From positions 1 through 64,000 of the forward strand of contig NZ_AUAW01000010.1 in assembly GCF_000428925.1 (NCBI RefSeq): a DNA stretch of 64,000 nucleotides, in the 5' to 3' direction. Of this stretch, positions 51,554 to 61,174 are shown piece after piece. Made by a program: the position numbers and the translations under genes. Every line of letters begins with the position of its first letter. Positions within the stretch are counted from its first letter, which is position 1. Origin of the DNA: Furfurilactobacillus rossiae DSM 15814. Lineage in GTDB: Bacteria > Bacillota > Bacilli > Lactobacillales > Lactobacillaceae. Under the pieces are notes generated by a model that was not told the DNA's origin, did not search any database, and saw nothing but the letters and a program-made list of their open reading frames with translations.

Positions 51554-52441
51554 TTATGATATTAAATGGTTCATTTGCGACTTTCTGAATTCATTCGGAG
51601 TTGATCCTGTCCATCTTTTAAATTGTCGACTAAAATTTGCACTATTCTTATACCCTAACGCATCCCCGACATCCATTACAGAATATTGTGGCTTAACTAA
51701 TAATTTTTTGGCTTCGTTAACTTTCAGCTTGGACAAATATTTTCTGGGTGAAATTCCATAAGTATCCTTGAACATTCTAAAACCGTATCCGTCACTAAAA
51801 CCAACCTTGCCAATTGCTTTCGAAACAGCTAAAGAATTATTCTCGATCTCGCATCCACTCTTAATAAACGACAAAACCTGTTTAGTTAATTCATTTTTTA
51901 GATAGTCTGCAATCATTCGTGCATATTCCGCAGTGTCCGTGGATCCCTCAACCGTTGCTGATTTTGTTGTCTCATAAAAATCTTGAAGCATTTGCGACAA
52001 TTCAATCTGGATTATCATCTGAGTGTCAAAGTCATACCTGCCATTTTGAATTAATCCATCTAAGCGATTTAGATGAGGCGCCAATTTCTTGCACAGATCG
52101 GAATCCTGTTGATAAAGATACCTCAATCCTTGAATCAATCTAATTTTTAAAGCTGGATTATCAATATCAAAATGAAAGCAAAAATATGTTAAAGAAGACC
52201 CTGCCCAAACCTGATGAGAAAATTCTGGAGGAATTATAAAGAAATCTCCTTTATTTAATAAATACTGTTCATTACCAATCTCTATAAATTCACTGCCATG
52301 CAAGATAAAGATGCATTCAAACGCATAATGCTTTTCAACCGGTACTATCCATTTAGCATCGACGGTTTGTTCGTGAGCGCCAAAAAACGATAAGTTCCAA
52401 TCTATTACAGGCAGCCGTTTCGCATTTTTTAAAAAATTCAT
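51554..52441 (-). CDS. AraC-family transcriptional regulator
   Basis: 295 aa from the ATG at 52441 (AGGTGA 5 nt before). Cupin-like sensor (HYAFECIFILHGSEFIEIGNEQYLLNKGDFFIIPPEFSHQVW), helical middle, and the AraC HTH pair (SLAVSKAIGKVGFSDGYGFRMFKDTYGISPRKYLSKLKVNEAKKLLVKPQYSVMDVGDALGYKNSANFSRQFKRWTGSTPNEFRK). Divergent from the GH42/MFS pair, which it likely controls. More AT-rich than the ara genes to its left. Confidence 0.88.
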   Translation of the reverse strand: MNFLKNAKRLPVIDWNLSFFGAHEQTVDAKWIVPVEKHYAFECIFILHGSEFIEIGNEQYLLNKGDFFIIPPEFSHQVWAGSSLTYFCFHFDIDNPALKIRLIQGLRYLYQQDSDLCKKLAPHLNRLDGLIQNGRYDFDTQMIIQIELSQMLQDFYETTKSATVEGSTDTAEYARMIADYLKNELTKQVLSFIKSGCEIENNSLAVSKAIGKVGFSDGYGFRMFKDTYGISPRKYLSKLKVNEAKKLLVKPQYSVMDVGDALGYKNSANFSRQFKRWTGSTPNEFRKSQMNHLIS

Positions 52442-52543
52442 TTTCATCACCTATATAGAACTAAATATCATAAAAGGATATTTTCCTAAGCTATTCGCAC
52501 CTATACAACTCTCAATAAATAACCTACTCTTAATTCATCGAAA

Positions 52544-52559
52544 TAGAAAGCGCTTTCTA
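52544..52559. promoter_or_regulatory. cre-like palindrome upstream of GH42
   Basis: TAGAAAGCGCTTTCTA, a perfect 16-bp palindrome with the cre centre, 20 nt before the GH42 start. Confidence 0.6.
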
Positions 52560-52579
52560 AATAGAAAAGGAGTCTTATT

Positions 52580-54631
52580 GTGTTAAATCATTTTCTTTAC
52601 GGTTCAGCCTATTATTATGAATATTTGCCATATGAACGATTAGATGAAGACATAAAAATGATGAAAGAAGCAAATATTAATGTCGTCAGAATTGGGGAAA
52701 GCACTTGGAGTACGTACGAACCTCAAGAAGGCAAATTTGACTTTTCAAAATTAGACAAAGTTATCGATGCTATGGCAACTGCGCACATCAATGTCATCCT
52801 TGGCACCCCAACTTACGCAATTCCAACTTGGATGGCCAAAAAGTACCCTGAAGTTATGTTAACGGATAAAAGTGGGAAACATCAATATGGTGCCAGGCAG
52901 CTAATTGATTTTACACACCCAACTTTTAAATTTTTGGCCGAACGTATCATTAGAAAGATGCTCAAGAGAACTTCACAGAAACCAAATGTAATTGGCTTTC
53001 AAGTTGACAACGAAACAAAGCATTTCAGCACAAGTAGCAATAATGTATACATTGCTTTTCAAAAATGGTTGAAAAATAGGTTTGATAGCAACCTTGACCA
53101 ATTAAATGCGGAATTTGGAATGGATTATTGGAGTAATCGAATCAATGCATGGGAAGACTTTCCACCAATTAACAGTACAATCAACGGTAGTCTTGGATCG
53201 GCCTTCGAAAAATTCCAACGCACTTTAGTCACAGCATATCTCCAATGGCAAGTTAACATTGTCAACGATTACAAGCGTTCAGATCAGTTCGTTACAAACA
53301 ACTTCGATCTTGAATGGCGAGATCAATCATTTGGTCTAAATGCAGCAGTCGACATTTATAAAACGTCGAAAGTTCTGACTGACACAGCTATCGATATTTA
53401 CCACCCCACTCAAAGTCATCTTACAGGAGCTGAAATTGCGTTTGGCGGTGATATTGCCAGATCGACAAAAGACAAGCCCTACATCGTTATGGAAACTGAA
53501 GCACAATCCTTTAAAAACTGGGTACCATATCCCGGGCAATTACGTTTACAAGCATATAGTCACATCGCATCCGGTGCAAAAATGGTTGAATATTGGCACT
53601 GGCATTCAATTCACAATAGTTTCGAAACATATTGGAAAGGTCTATTAAGTCACGATTTTAAGCCCAATCCAGTTTACAACGAGGCCAAAAAAATTGGAGC
53701 AGAACTTCAATCTATCGGTTCTAATTTTGTTAATTCAACAAAGCAAAATCGCATTGCCATTGTGGTAAGTAATGACAGCTTAACAAGTGTTGACTGGTTC
53801 CCATTTCGAGATAAAAGTGAAGATCATCAATATAATGATGTGTTGCGGAATTATTATGACACCCTTTATAAACTGAATACTGAAGTTGATATTTTGCCAA
53901 TAGACAGCCCAAAAATTTTCAAATACGACCTGCTCATCGTGCCAATGCTCTATTCAGCTACCGACGGACAACTTTCTTCATTGAACCAATATGTTCATGA
54001 AGGCGGAAACATTGTCTATGGATTCAGGTCAGGATTCACAAACGAAAATGTTAAGGTTCGCACTACAGTACAACCGGGAATCATTTCCAAAGCAATTGGA
54101 GCAGAATACGAATTATTCGTTGATCCCAACCAAAACGCAGGAACAAATGAGGTTGAAAATTTAGTCACGGTCTCTGGCCAAAGTGAATTGGCTGATTTAA
54201 AAAATGCAGCAGTTCACGACTGGATGGAACTATTGACTGTTACCACCGGAAAAATTTTAGCGCAATACAATCATGACTATTGGGGAAAATATGCAGCTAT
54301 AACAGAGAATAAATACGGAAAAGGAAAAGCTTTCTATATTGGTAGTTTCTTTGATCAAAAAGATATGAAGATTATTTTTAAATACATCCTCAAAAAGACA
54401 GGCGTTTGGTCAAACCGCCAGGAGCAAAGTTTCCCAATTATCAATAAACGTTTAATTGATAGTGTACACAGAAATCACTTAGACTTTTACTTCAACTACT
54501 CAAGCAAGCCACAAAAAGTCATCTTTTACTCGTCGGAAGGAACATCTTTGTTTACTCATGAGAATCTTCACAATCAAGACACCTTTATTTTGAAACCTTG
54601 GGATCTACAAATTTTTTCCACATCATTTTAG
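52580..54631 (+). CDS. Glycoside hydrolase family 42 (beta-galactosidase/alpha-L-arabinopyranosidase-like)
   Basis: 683-aa cytoplasmic glycosidase. GH42 barrel at the N-terminus (FLYGSAYYYEYLPYERLDEDIKMMKEANINVVRIGESTWSTYEPQEG), acid/base Glu145 in GFQVDNETKHF, nucleophile Glu305 in YIVMETEAQSFKNW, then a trimerisation domain (about 390-600) and a short beta domain. GH42 enzymes act on galactosides or arabinopyranosides; the arabinan neighbourhood favours plant galactan or arabinogalactan pieces. GTG start with AAGGAG. Confidence 0.88.
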   Translation: MLNHFLYGSAYYYEYLPYERLDEDIKMMKEANINVVRIGESTWSTYEPQEGKFDFSKLDKVIDAMATAHINVILGTPTYAIPTWMAKKYPEVMLTDKSGKHQYGARQLIDFTHPTFKFLAERIIRKMLKRTSQKPNVIGFQVDNETKHFSTSSNNVYIAFQKWLKNRFDSNLDQLNAEFGMDYWSNRINAWEDFPPINSTINGSLGSAFEKFQRTLVTAYLQWQVNIVNDYKRSDQFVTNNFDLEWRDQSFGLNAAVDIYKTSKVLTDTAIDIYHPTQSHLTGAEIAFGGDIARSTKDKPYIVMETEAQSFKNWVPYPGQLRLQAYSHIASGAKMVEYWHWHSIHNSFETYWKGLLSHDFKPNPVYNEAKKIGAELQSIGSNFVNSTKQNRIAIVVSNDSLTSVDWFPFRDKSEDHQYNDVLRNYYDTLYKLNTEVDILPIDSPKIFKYDLLIVPMLYSATDGQLSSLNQYVHEGGNIVYGFRSGFTNENVKVRTTVQPGIISKAIGAEYELFVDPNQNAGTNEVENLVTVSGQSELADLKNAAVHDWMELLTVTTGKILAQYNHDYWGKYAAITENKYGKGKAFYIGSFFDQKDMKIIFKYILKKTGVWSNRQEQSFPIINKRLIDSVHRNHLDFYFNYSSKPQKVIFYSSEGTSLFTHENLHNQDTFILKPWDLQIFSTSF

Positions 54632-54643
54632 AAAGGAAAAACA

Positions 54644-55966
54644 ATGGTAAACAACTTACAATCAAACCAAAACGACTCACAAATTTCATGGAAAGCGGAT
54701 ATTAGTGATTCTGAACAACCAAAAGCCCCAATCATGATTGGACTAGCAACAGGCATCGGCGCACTGCTGTGGTTAGGACCATTTAACGGAATGAATAATT
54801 TATTGAATCCTGCCAAATTGGCAAATATTATGGGCGGTGCCGGTGGTCAAGTAAATAACTTTTTAGCATTGCTAGGTACGCTTGGAGCAGTTACCTCGAC
54901 AATTACAACCATTATTATTGGAGCACTATCAGACCTCACACGATCAAGATGGGGACGCCGCACTCCTTGGCTAATAGTCGGCTCGATTTTAACAGCCATT
55001 GTGATGGTTGGCTTGGGGCTAATAAACTCCAAATCTGGATTGCCATTCTTCATTGTTCTATGGTGCTTACTTCAAACGTTTATCAATATGATTGTCGCAC
55101 CGTTGCTCGCTGTTATAGCAGATCGTGTGGCTCCAATGCATCGTGGATTGATCTCATCTATTTATGCCACAGGATTCGTTATTGGACAGTATGGTGGTCC
55201 TGTCGTCGGTGGCACCTTCTTAAAAACCAACAATCCTGGATTAGTAAATGTGGGTTATTTTGTATTTGCATTTCTTATGCTCCTTTCGGGTCCAATTGCA
55301 GCCTTAATGTTAAAGGAAAAATCCAGTTTAAAAATGCCACGAATGAAAATGAACTGGAAGCGTTTTATGCAATACTTTATTTTTCCAGTCCACAATACCA
55401 GAAATTTTTATCTAGCATTATTCGGAAAAATGCTAATTAACATCACCACCACGACTTTTGCAACATATCAATTATTTATACTAACAACAGATATGGGCCT
55501 ACGAAGTTCAAGCGCAGGTAAATATATTTCACTGATGGGCACCATTACCATGATTGCCGCCATACTGTTTTCAACTATCTCCGGTCCCATCTCCGATAAA
55601 ATGAAAACACGAAAATGGCCAGTTGCCTTTGCTGCTTTTCTTATTGCAACGGGAACATTGCTTCCATATCTTCTTCATCATCCTGTTGTCATGTTAGTAT
55701 ATGGGGTTTTCGCTGGAATTGGATCAGGTATCTTCTTCTCAGTAGATCAGGCATTGAACTTAGAGGTGTTGCCTAACCCAGCTAATTCTGCCAAAGACCT
55801 CGGAATTCTCAATCTTGCCAACACAGGAGGGCAGATTTTGGGTCCCGTAATTGGTGCAATTCTGTATGGAATTGTAGGACATAATTACCTTCCAATTCTT
55901 CCTATACTTACCGTCATTGCATTGGTTGGCGCCGCTTTGGTACTTTCAATTAAGGAAGCAAAATAA
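54644..55966 (+). CDS. MFS sugar transporter (SLC45/GPH-like)
   Basis: 440-aa permease with about 12 helices after a polar 25-residue N-terminus. The loop IIGALSDLTRSRWGRRTPWLIVGS carries the D-RxxxGRRxPW motif of SLC45/sucrose-type and GPH-like porters; ADRVAPMHRGLISSIYATGFVIGQYGGPVVGG matches the second part. Lies 12 nt behind GH42 and likely imports its galactoside substrate. Followed by a strong terminator. Confidence 0.85.
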   Translation: MVNNLQSNQNDSQISWKADISDSEQPKAPIMIGLATGIGALLWLGPFNGMNNLLNPAKLANIMGGAGGQVNNFLALLGTLGAVTSTITTIIIGALSDLTRSRWGRRTPWLIVGSILTAIVMVGLGLINSKSGLPFFIVLWCLLQTFINMIVAPLLAVIADRVAPMHRGLISSIYATGFVIGQYGGPVVGGTFLKTNNPGLVNVGYFVFAFLMLLSGPIAALMLKEKSSLKMPRMKMNWKRFMQYFIFPVHNTRNFYLALFGKMLINITTTTFATYQLFILTTDMGLRSSSAGKYISLMGTITMIAAILFSTISGPISDKMKTRKWPVAFAAFLIATGTLLPYLLHHPVVMLVYGVFAGIGSGIFFSVDQALNLEVLPNPANSAKDLGILNLANTGGQILGPVIGAILYGIVGHNYLPILPILTVIALVGAALVLSIKEAK

Positions 55967-55967
55967 C

Positions 55968-56036
55968 AAAAAATGATTTTACTGTTAGTCTTCAAAAAGC
56001 TACTCATTGGCTGAAGACGACAGTAAAATCATTTTT
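55968..56036 (+). terminator. Bidirectional intrinsic terminator
   Basis: AAAATGATTTTACTGT with GTCTTC pairs to GAAGAC and ACAGTAAAATCATTTT. Marks the border between the arabinan island and the nucleoside operon. Confidence 0.85.
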
Positions 56037-56039
56037 CTA

Positions 56040-56984
56040 TTACTTTTTCAGATCATCAAAAGCCTTTAGCGAATCCATAATCAGCTTAATAAACCGTTCA
56101 CGGTCAACCTTCAACAACACATTAGTGTTCTTCGGTTTACCAGTCAGTTCATAGTAATCACAGACCGTTTCGCCCTTAACTAATTCGCCTTGTGTTTCCA
56201 CATCGACATTCATCTGTTCACCTTCAAACAGCGTCGGGTCAATCAACCAGGCAATGGTACATGGGTCATGTAGTGGCGCACCTTTGAATCCCCACTTCGG
56301 GTTTTCGTGATAGATTTCAAAGAAATCAAGTAAACCACGAAAGGCATGCGCAACAGGATTTTTAATATCGTCAATGGACTCAATTTCATCCTTCAATATC
56401 TGCGCTTGATGCGTAACATTAAGTGGTGCCATAACTAAAGGAATGCCAGCATTCATCACAATCTTAGCGGCTTCAGGATCCACATAAATGTTGAACTCAA
56501 CGGACGGGGTCCAGTTTCCTAACCCCATAGCGCCACCCATGAAAACAATTTGTTCGATTCGATCAGCAAGTTCTGGATAAACACGCAGGAACAAGGCAGC
56601 ATTCGTCATCGGCCCAGTCACAACCAGCGTAACTTTCTCATCGCTCTCTCTAATGGTTTTCGCCATTAATTCAATCGCTGTCATATTCTGTGGTTTGAAA
56701 TCTGGGTCTGGCAGTTCCGCACCATCTAGTCCTGTCTTACCATGAACGTTACCAGCGGTTGCAAGCTTATTAACTAATGGTGTCCGGTTTCCGCCAGCAA
56801 CGGGAATATCCTCGCGATGCATTAATGTTAACATGCGCATAGCATTGTTTAGCGTTTTTTCCGGTGTTTGATTCCCCGCTGAAGTTGTTACAGCTGCTAA
56901 TTCAATCTTTGGTGAAGCAATCGCCATAGTCATTGCTAGCGCATCATCATGTCCAGGGTCACAATCTAAAATAATCTTTGTCAT
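56040..56984 (-). CDS. Ribonucleoside hydrolase (IUNH family)
   Basis: 314-aa cytosolic nucleoside N-ribohydrolase yielding ribose and base. The calcium motif is intact, [18 protein letters not shown] (residues 4-21), unlike the homolog at 13278. Other landmarks: [60 protein letters not shown], and [15 protein letters not shown] with the catalytic His. Resembles RihA/RihB. Last gene of the seven-gene operon with NupC. Confidence 0.92.
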   Translation of the reverse strand: MTKIILDCDPGHDDALAMTMAIASPKIELAAVTTSAGNQTPEKTLNNAMRMLTLMHREDIPVAGGNRTPLVNKLATAGNVHGKTGLDGAELPDPDFKPQNMTAIELMAKTIRESDEKVTLVVTGPMTNAALFLRVYPELADRIEQIVFMGGAMGLGNWTPSVEFNIYVDPEAAKIVMNAGIPLVMAPLNVTHQAQILKDEIESIDDIKNPVAHAFRGLLDFFEIYHENPKWGFKGAPLHDPCTIAWLIDPTLFEGEQMNVDVETQGELVKGETVCDYYELTGKPKNTNVLLKVDRERFIKLIMDSLKAFDDLKK

Positions 56985-57011
56985 GTCAAACTCCTTTCAG
57001 GTTACCTATGT

Positions 57012-57398
57012 CTAGTTTACCTTGTTAACTACGTTTAGCGGATATTTTTTGATTAAGTAGAAGATGATTAAACAAGCCAATAAACCAATAATGGCGATCA
57101 ATATTGCGCTAATTTGTATAAAACCTGTCAACTTTGTACTAGCGACCGCAATAATACTTACGAATCCCATAAGGTAGACTGTATCTACAAATATCATAAA
57201 CGCTTTGGCAAACCGCTTCGTACTCAGCAAACGAACAAGCGCCCACGCATATAACAAAATCACGAAAGCCGAAGATCTAATCAGCATCCCCGTCGTCTGC
57301 CCCTGTGAATGCCCACTGGTAACTAGCCAATTACTGCTGACAAATAAAGCAATTGTCATCATTACTGTCGTTACAAGCTTTGATTTTATCGTCTTCAT
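57012..57398 (-). CDS. Small membrane protein, 128 aa, unknown
   Basis: Four hydrophobic segments (about 10-28, 38-58, 70-90, 95-118), basic loops (RLLSTKRFAKAF) and a short C-terminal tail. No family recognised. AGGTGA 5 nt before ATG 57398. Sits between nupC (27-nt gap) and the nucleoside hydrolase (27 nt), so it is probably an accessory of uptake. Confidence 0.65.
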   Translation of the reverse strand: MKTIKSKLVTTVMMTIALFVSSNWLVTSGHSQGQTTGMLIRSSAFVILLYAWALVRLLSTKRFAKAFMIFVDTVYLMGFVSIIAVASTKLTGFIQISAILIAIIGLLACLIIFYLIKKYPLNVVNKVN

Positions 57399-57424
57399 CA
57401 AAATCACCTATCTAGATTGTCTAT

Positions 57425-58609
57425 TTAAAAGTACAAACCGACGATTGTACCAGTCAAAACGGAAGCCAGTGTTGCACCGAGAAGTAGCTTCATTGAGAAC
57501 TTCGCCACGTAAGCTCCTTGTTCTTCGCTAATGGACTTGATTGAACCAGTGATGATCCCAACTGTACCAAAGTTTGCAAATGACACAAGATAAGCAGAAA
57601 TAATGGCCGTTGCTTTCGCACTCAAACTGGTTGTCATGCCATGCAATGTGCCCATGGCCACGAATTCGTTGGTGATTAACTTTGTTGCCATCAGACTACC
57701 AACTTTAATAATGTCATGACTTGGCACACCCATTAAGAACGCAACCGGTGCGAACACATACCCAATAAGTGTCGTAAAGCTGACGTTAAATAGAGCTAAG
57801 AACGTGTTATTTAGGAAGGTAACCAACGCTACAAACCCAATTAGCATTGCTCCAACAGTGATTGCTAGTTGAAAACCGTCAACAATGTAATTACCCAAAA
57901 CCTGGAAGAATGGTTCTTTGTTTCCTTTGGAAATTTGAACGAGTTCATCGTTTGATTCCGTCTCATATGGATTCACAATACAAGAAATAATTAATGCTGA
58001 TAAAATGTTCAAAAAGACCGCAACCACAACGAATTTACCAGGCACCATCTTCATATATGAGGCCAACATAGCAGCTGATACAGCACTCATGGCTGACGCA
58101 CAAATGGTGTACAAGCGTTGTTCGTTTAACTTCGGAATTTGATCTTTAACAGTTAGAAATACTTCTGGTTGGCCCAAAATAGCGGTGGAAACGGCAAAGT
58201 AACTTTCAAGTTCGCCCATTCCGGCAACCTTGTTCAATGCCCAACCGGTCCACTTAATAATGAATGGCAATACCTTAATGTAATTCAAAATGCCGACTAA
58301 AGCGGAAATAAAGACGATCGGCATCAAAACGTTGAGGAAGAAAACGGAACCGCCGGGTTTGATAACTAATCCGCCAAAGACGAAATTAACCCCACCGGCG
58401 GCTTGAACCATTAGCCAGTTAAAGAATGACGAAATTCCAGCTAATGTTTTGACCCCACCTGATGTATGCAGGCATAAAAAAGAAATAATTAACTGCAATG
58501 CAAACAAAATGCCAATTGATTTATACCGAATTTTTCTACGGTTGCTACTAATTAGCCAACCAATTCCAAACACAAGTGCTAACCCGGTTAATAAGAACAC
58601 AAAGTTCAT
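57425..58609 (-). CDS. nupC: Concentrative nucleoside transporter NupC
   Basis: 394-aa H+ (or Na+) coupled nucleoside importer of the CNT family. Family sequence: GGVNFVFGGLVIKPGG, FFLNVLMPIVFISALVGILNYIKVLPFIIKWTGWALNKVAGMGELESYFAVSTAILGQPEVFLTVK, MGVPSHDIIKVGSLMATKLITNEFVAMGTL, and the gate region ISAYLVSFANFGTVGIITGSIKSI. Complete and of normal length. In the operon it supplies the substrate of the hydrolase and kinase. Confidence 0.94.
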   Translation of the reverse strand: MNFVFLLTGLALVFGIGWLISSNRRKIRYKSIGILFALQLIISFLCLHTSGGVKTLAGISSFFNWLMVQAAGGVNFVFGGLVIKPGGSVFFLNVLMPIVFISALVGILNYIKVLPFIIKWTGWALNKVAGMGELESYFAVSTAILGQPEVFLTVKDQIPKLNEQRLYTICASAMSAVSAAMLASYMKMVPGKFVVVAVFLNILSALIISCIVNPYETESNDELVQISKGNKEPFFQVLGNYIVDGFQLAITVGAMLIGFVALVTFLNNTFLALFNVSFTTLIGYVFAPVAFLMGVPSHDIIKVGSLMATKLITNEFVAMGTLHGMTTSLSAKATAIISAYLVSFANFGTVGIITGSIKSISEEQGAYVAKFSMKLLLGATLASVLTGTIVGLYF

Positions 58610-58633
58610 AATCTCCGACTACCCTTCTATGTT

Positions 58634-59791
58634 TTATTGTTTTCCGTACGAGGCCAATAGTATTTCAGCCGCATCGACAGTAACTTCGCGTGGTGTATTA
58701 CCTGCAAAGCGTTCGTGTGCAACGGCCTCTGCATTAGTTGCCAACTCTTCGTGGCTAATCTTGTAATCACTAAATGGATGCAGACCAAGAATCTGGTCAC
58801 GGAAGTCTTTATAAGTCCGTTCCGCAATTAGCGTTGTCTGTTCCTCAGGTGCATTTTCAGGATAAACAGCACCTAAAATCTGGCCAATTTCTCTGACCTT
58901 ATGTGGCATAACGGGGCCAACAAAACGAAGGACACCAGGCAAAGCATATGCGACGGCTTCACCGTGAACGATGTGATATTTAGATCCCAACACATGTGCC
59001 ATCGAATGGCCAACGTTGGTACCTGCATTATTTAACATCCAACCTGCCAAAGTTGCGGCTACCATAACCCGTTCACGAGCTTCTCGATCAGCACCGTTTT
59101 TAACCGCTCGTGGCAAGTAGTTATATAGAAGGAACACAACTTTCTCACAAATGGCATCCGTTACCGGTGAAGCCAATTTAGACAGATATCCTTCTGCAGC
59201 GTGAGAGAAAGCATCTAATCCTGTAGCAATTGTCATGTTTTTAGGTAATGACAATAATAAATCAGGATTCAGGACTGCGTATTCACTAACCGCATCATCT
59301 GCCAGAATTGCCAGCTTTTGTTTGCTTGCTTCGTCAGTAACAACCAGTGCGTTAGACATCTCGCTACCTGTCCCAGACGTCGTCGGCACGGAAATCAGCC
59401 CTGGACAAGGTTTGATTGCCGCTTGTGGATCTACATAACCTGAGATTTTTCCACCATTTACGCGAACAATGTTGATACCGCGGGCAACATCAATCGAGCT
59501 GCCACCTCCAATTGCGATGATGCTGTCTGCCTTATGCTCTTTAAAAGCCGTTACGCCGGCATCGACAACACTAGTTGGCGGATCCGAAACAACCTTATCG
59601 AACACTGCATATTCAATACCATTTGCTTTTAACTCCGTTTGAACATCCTGAACAATCTCAACCTGCGATAGAAAATGGTCCATAACAAACAGGGGACGCT
59701 GATAATTTTCCGTTTTCATAATTTCTAACAATGTTTCGTCAAGGTGGTCTGTGCTGACAACTTTAACTTTTTGAAGTAACTTAAAGTCCAT
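58634..59791 (-). CDS. Iron-containing alcohol dehydrogenase (group III)
   Basis: 385-aa NAD(P)-dependent, metal-activated dehydrogenase. Cofactor motif IIAIGGGSSIDVARGINI (about 92-109), PTTSGTGSEMSNALVV, metal ligands in TGLDAFSHAAEGYLS and NVGHSMAHVLGSKYHIVHGEA (Asp and three His). Group III members reduce aldehydes such as glycolaldehyde, lactaldehyde or succinic semialdehyde, or oxidise polyols. In a nucleoside operon this is unusual and implies that an aldehyde or ketose is produced downstream of the kinase. Confidence 0.9.
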   Translation of the reverse strand: MDFKLLQKVKVVSTDHLDETLLEIMKTENYQRPLFVMDHFLSQVEIVQDVQTELKANGIEYAVFDKVVSDPPTSVVDAGVTAFKEHKADSIIAIGGGSSIDVARGINIVRVNGGKISGYVDPQAAIKPCPGLISVPTTSGTGSEMSNALVVTDEASKQKLAILADDAVSEYAVLNPDLLLSLPKNMTIATGLDAFSHAAEGYLSKLASPVTDAICEKVVFLLYNYLPRAVKNGADREARERVMVAATLAGWMLNNAGTNVGHSMAHVLGSKYHIVHGEAVAYALPGVLRFVGPVMPHKVREIGQILGAVYPENAPEEQTTLIAERTYKDFRDQILGLHPFSDYKISHEELATNAEAVAHERFAGNTPREVTVDAAEILLASYGKQ

Positions 59792-59797
59792 CTTTTA

Positions 59798-60427
59798 TTA
59801 AGTCCTTTCCATAAATACTCTTTTTTGGATCAATTCACTCAATGCTTGAATAGTCGGTCCAGTAGTCAACGCTGTGACAATCGTGATGATGCCAAACTTG
59901 CCACCCATCAAAAAACCTGCAAGCATTAAGCAAACATCAAATGTCATTTTGCTACGCCGCATGCTCCAGCCCGTTTTGTCTCGAATGGTCAACATAAATC
60001 CATTAAATGGATCAACACCTATATCGGCAGCTACAAACAAGCTAATCCCGATGTAATACAGGATGATTCCTGTTGCACCGCCAGTTAAACGGGTAATTAG
60101 TGCGTCATTTGTAAATATATGTGGATATAGATGCGAGCCAATCGTAATAAACATGCCATACGGTACTAAATACATGACAGTACCAACATTTACGTAATGA
60201 CGGCCAACAAGAAACAGCAGCAAAATCAGAAAAATGTTTAACACATTGGAAACCATTCCTAGTTGAACTCGTGGAATGTGAAAAGCAGCCCGCAAGCCAT
60301 CGTAAATAATTCCGACTGGGTCATTACCTAATCGCGTGTTGTTATTAAATGCCACGCCGATGCAAACCAGAAAAATGCCAACTAGCGCAATAACTGTTTT
60401 TTTAACGGTAAGTCGATTTTTTGTCAC
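59798..60427 (-). CDS. YczE/YitT-like integral membrane protein
   Basis: 209 aa with five hydrophobic segments: VIALVGIFLVCIGVAFNNNTRLGNDPVGIIYDGLR at the start, LTRLTGGATGIILYYIGISLFVAADIGVDPFNGFMLTIRDKTGW in the middle, GFLMGGKFGIITIVTALTTGPTIQ at the end. The repeated LGNDP/IGVDP motif is typical of the YczE group (DUF6198), whose role is unknown. Lies 6 nt before the alcohol dehydrogenase gene. May be an exporter of a pathway product. Confidence 0.8.
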   Translation of the reverse strand: MTKNRLTVKKTVIALVGIFLVCIGVAFNNNTRLGNDPVGIIYDGLRAAFHIPRVQLGMVSNVLNIFLILLLFLVGRHYVNVGTVMYLVPYGMFITIGSHLYPHIFTNDALITRLTGGATGIILYYIGISLFVAADIGVDPFNGFMLTIRDKTGWSMRRSKMTFDVCLMLAGFLMGGKFGIITIVTALTTGPTIQALSELIQKRVFMERT

Positions 60428-60467
60428 GCAATCCTTCCCTTAACTTCCTTAGAATTTTAACGTTAGT

Positions 60468-61160
60468 TTACAGTCCCAATTCCTTGGCAGCAGCGTCAGC
60501 ATTCTCACAGAAAGCACGAACTTTGTCGATATCTTTTTCCATGTTGCCGCCTTCATACTTAATACTTGTCTTCGTTAATGAATCAACACCGTATGGCCGA
60601 ATTTTCTTAATCGCATCAGCCACGTTATCAGGTCCAAGGCCACCAGCTTCAATAACTGGCACATTAACGGCTTTAACAATCTGTGCATCAATATTCCAAT
60701 CATGCGTTTGACCGCTTGCACCAATACCAGTGTCATGTGCAAGCCCAGAGTCTAGCAAAATGTAATCAACGAACGGTTCGAACTTCTTGGCACGGTCAAT
60801 GGCTGATTCATTATCAACCAATACGGCCTGCATCAACTTTGTATGTGGCGCAACATCTTTTAACCGTTTGGCAAACGTTTCGTCTGCTGCATACCCGTCA
60901 CCCGCAATGTGTAAGATGTCAGGCTGAATTTCTTCACCGAGCTTCAGCATTTCTTCAGGATCATTTGTAAGCATGATTGCAACAGAGGTAACGCCACGAC
61001 GCTTGGCCTCATCAAAGATCTTGCGAACACGGTCTAGTGGTACGCGATGTGCGGGAACACCACCATTTTGCATTGGAACCAAACCAATATTGTCCGCGCC
61101 GGCGTCCATTGTCTTAACACTTTCGTCATACTGAATTAGGGAATAAATTTGTTTAATCAT
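60468..61160 (-). CDS. TrpF-like (phosphoribosylanthranilate isomerase fold) protein, Cys motif absent
   Basis: 230-aa TIM barrel related to TrpF. GVTSVAIMLTNDPEEMLKLGEEIQPDILHIAGDG, YILLDSGLAHDTGIGASGQTHDWNI and VIEAGGLGPDNVADAIKKIRPYGVDSLTKTSIKYEGGNMEKD match the phosphate-binding half of TrpF, including the catalytic acid (Asp137). The N-terminal KxCGI with the catalytic Cys base is replaced by KQIYSLIQ. No other trp gene is present. It lies between the PfkB kinase and the YczE protein, so it likely acts on a ribose-5-phosphate-type compound, perhaps an Amadori-like or sugar-phosphate isomerisation. Confidence 0.75.
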   Translation of the reverse strand: MIKQIYSLIQYDESVKTMDAGADNIGLVPMQNGGVPAHRVPLDRVRKIFDEAKRRGVTSVAIMLTNDPEEMLKLGEEIQPDILHIAGDGYAADETFAKRLKDVAPHTKLMQAVLVDNESAIDRAKKFEPFVDYILLDSGLAHDTGIGASGQTHDWNIDAQIVKAVNVPVIEAGGLGPDNVADAIKKIRPYGVDSLTKTSIKYEGGNMEKDIDKVRAFCENADAAAKELGL

Positions 61161-61174
61161 TACTTTTGCCTCCG

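Noticed and set aside
60468-61160. True tryptophan pathway gene trpF
   Set aside because: The catalytic Cys motif is missing and there are no trp genes around.
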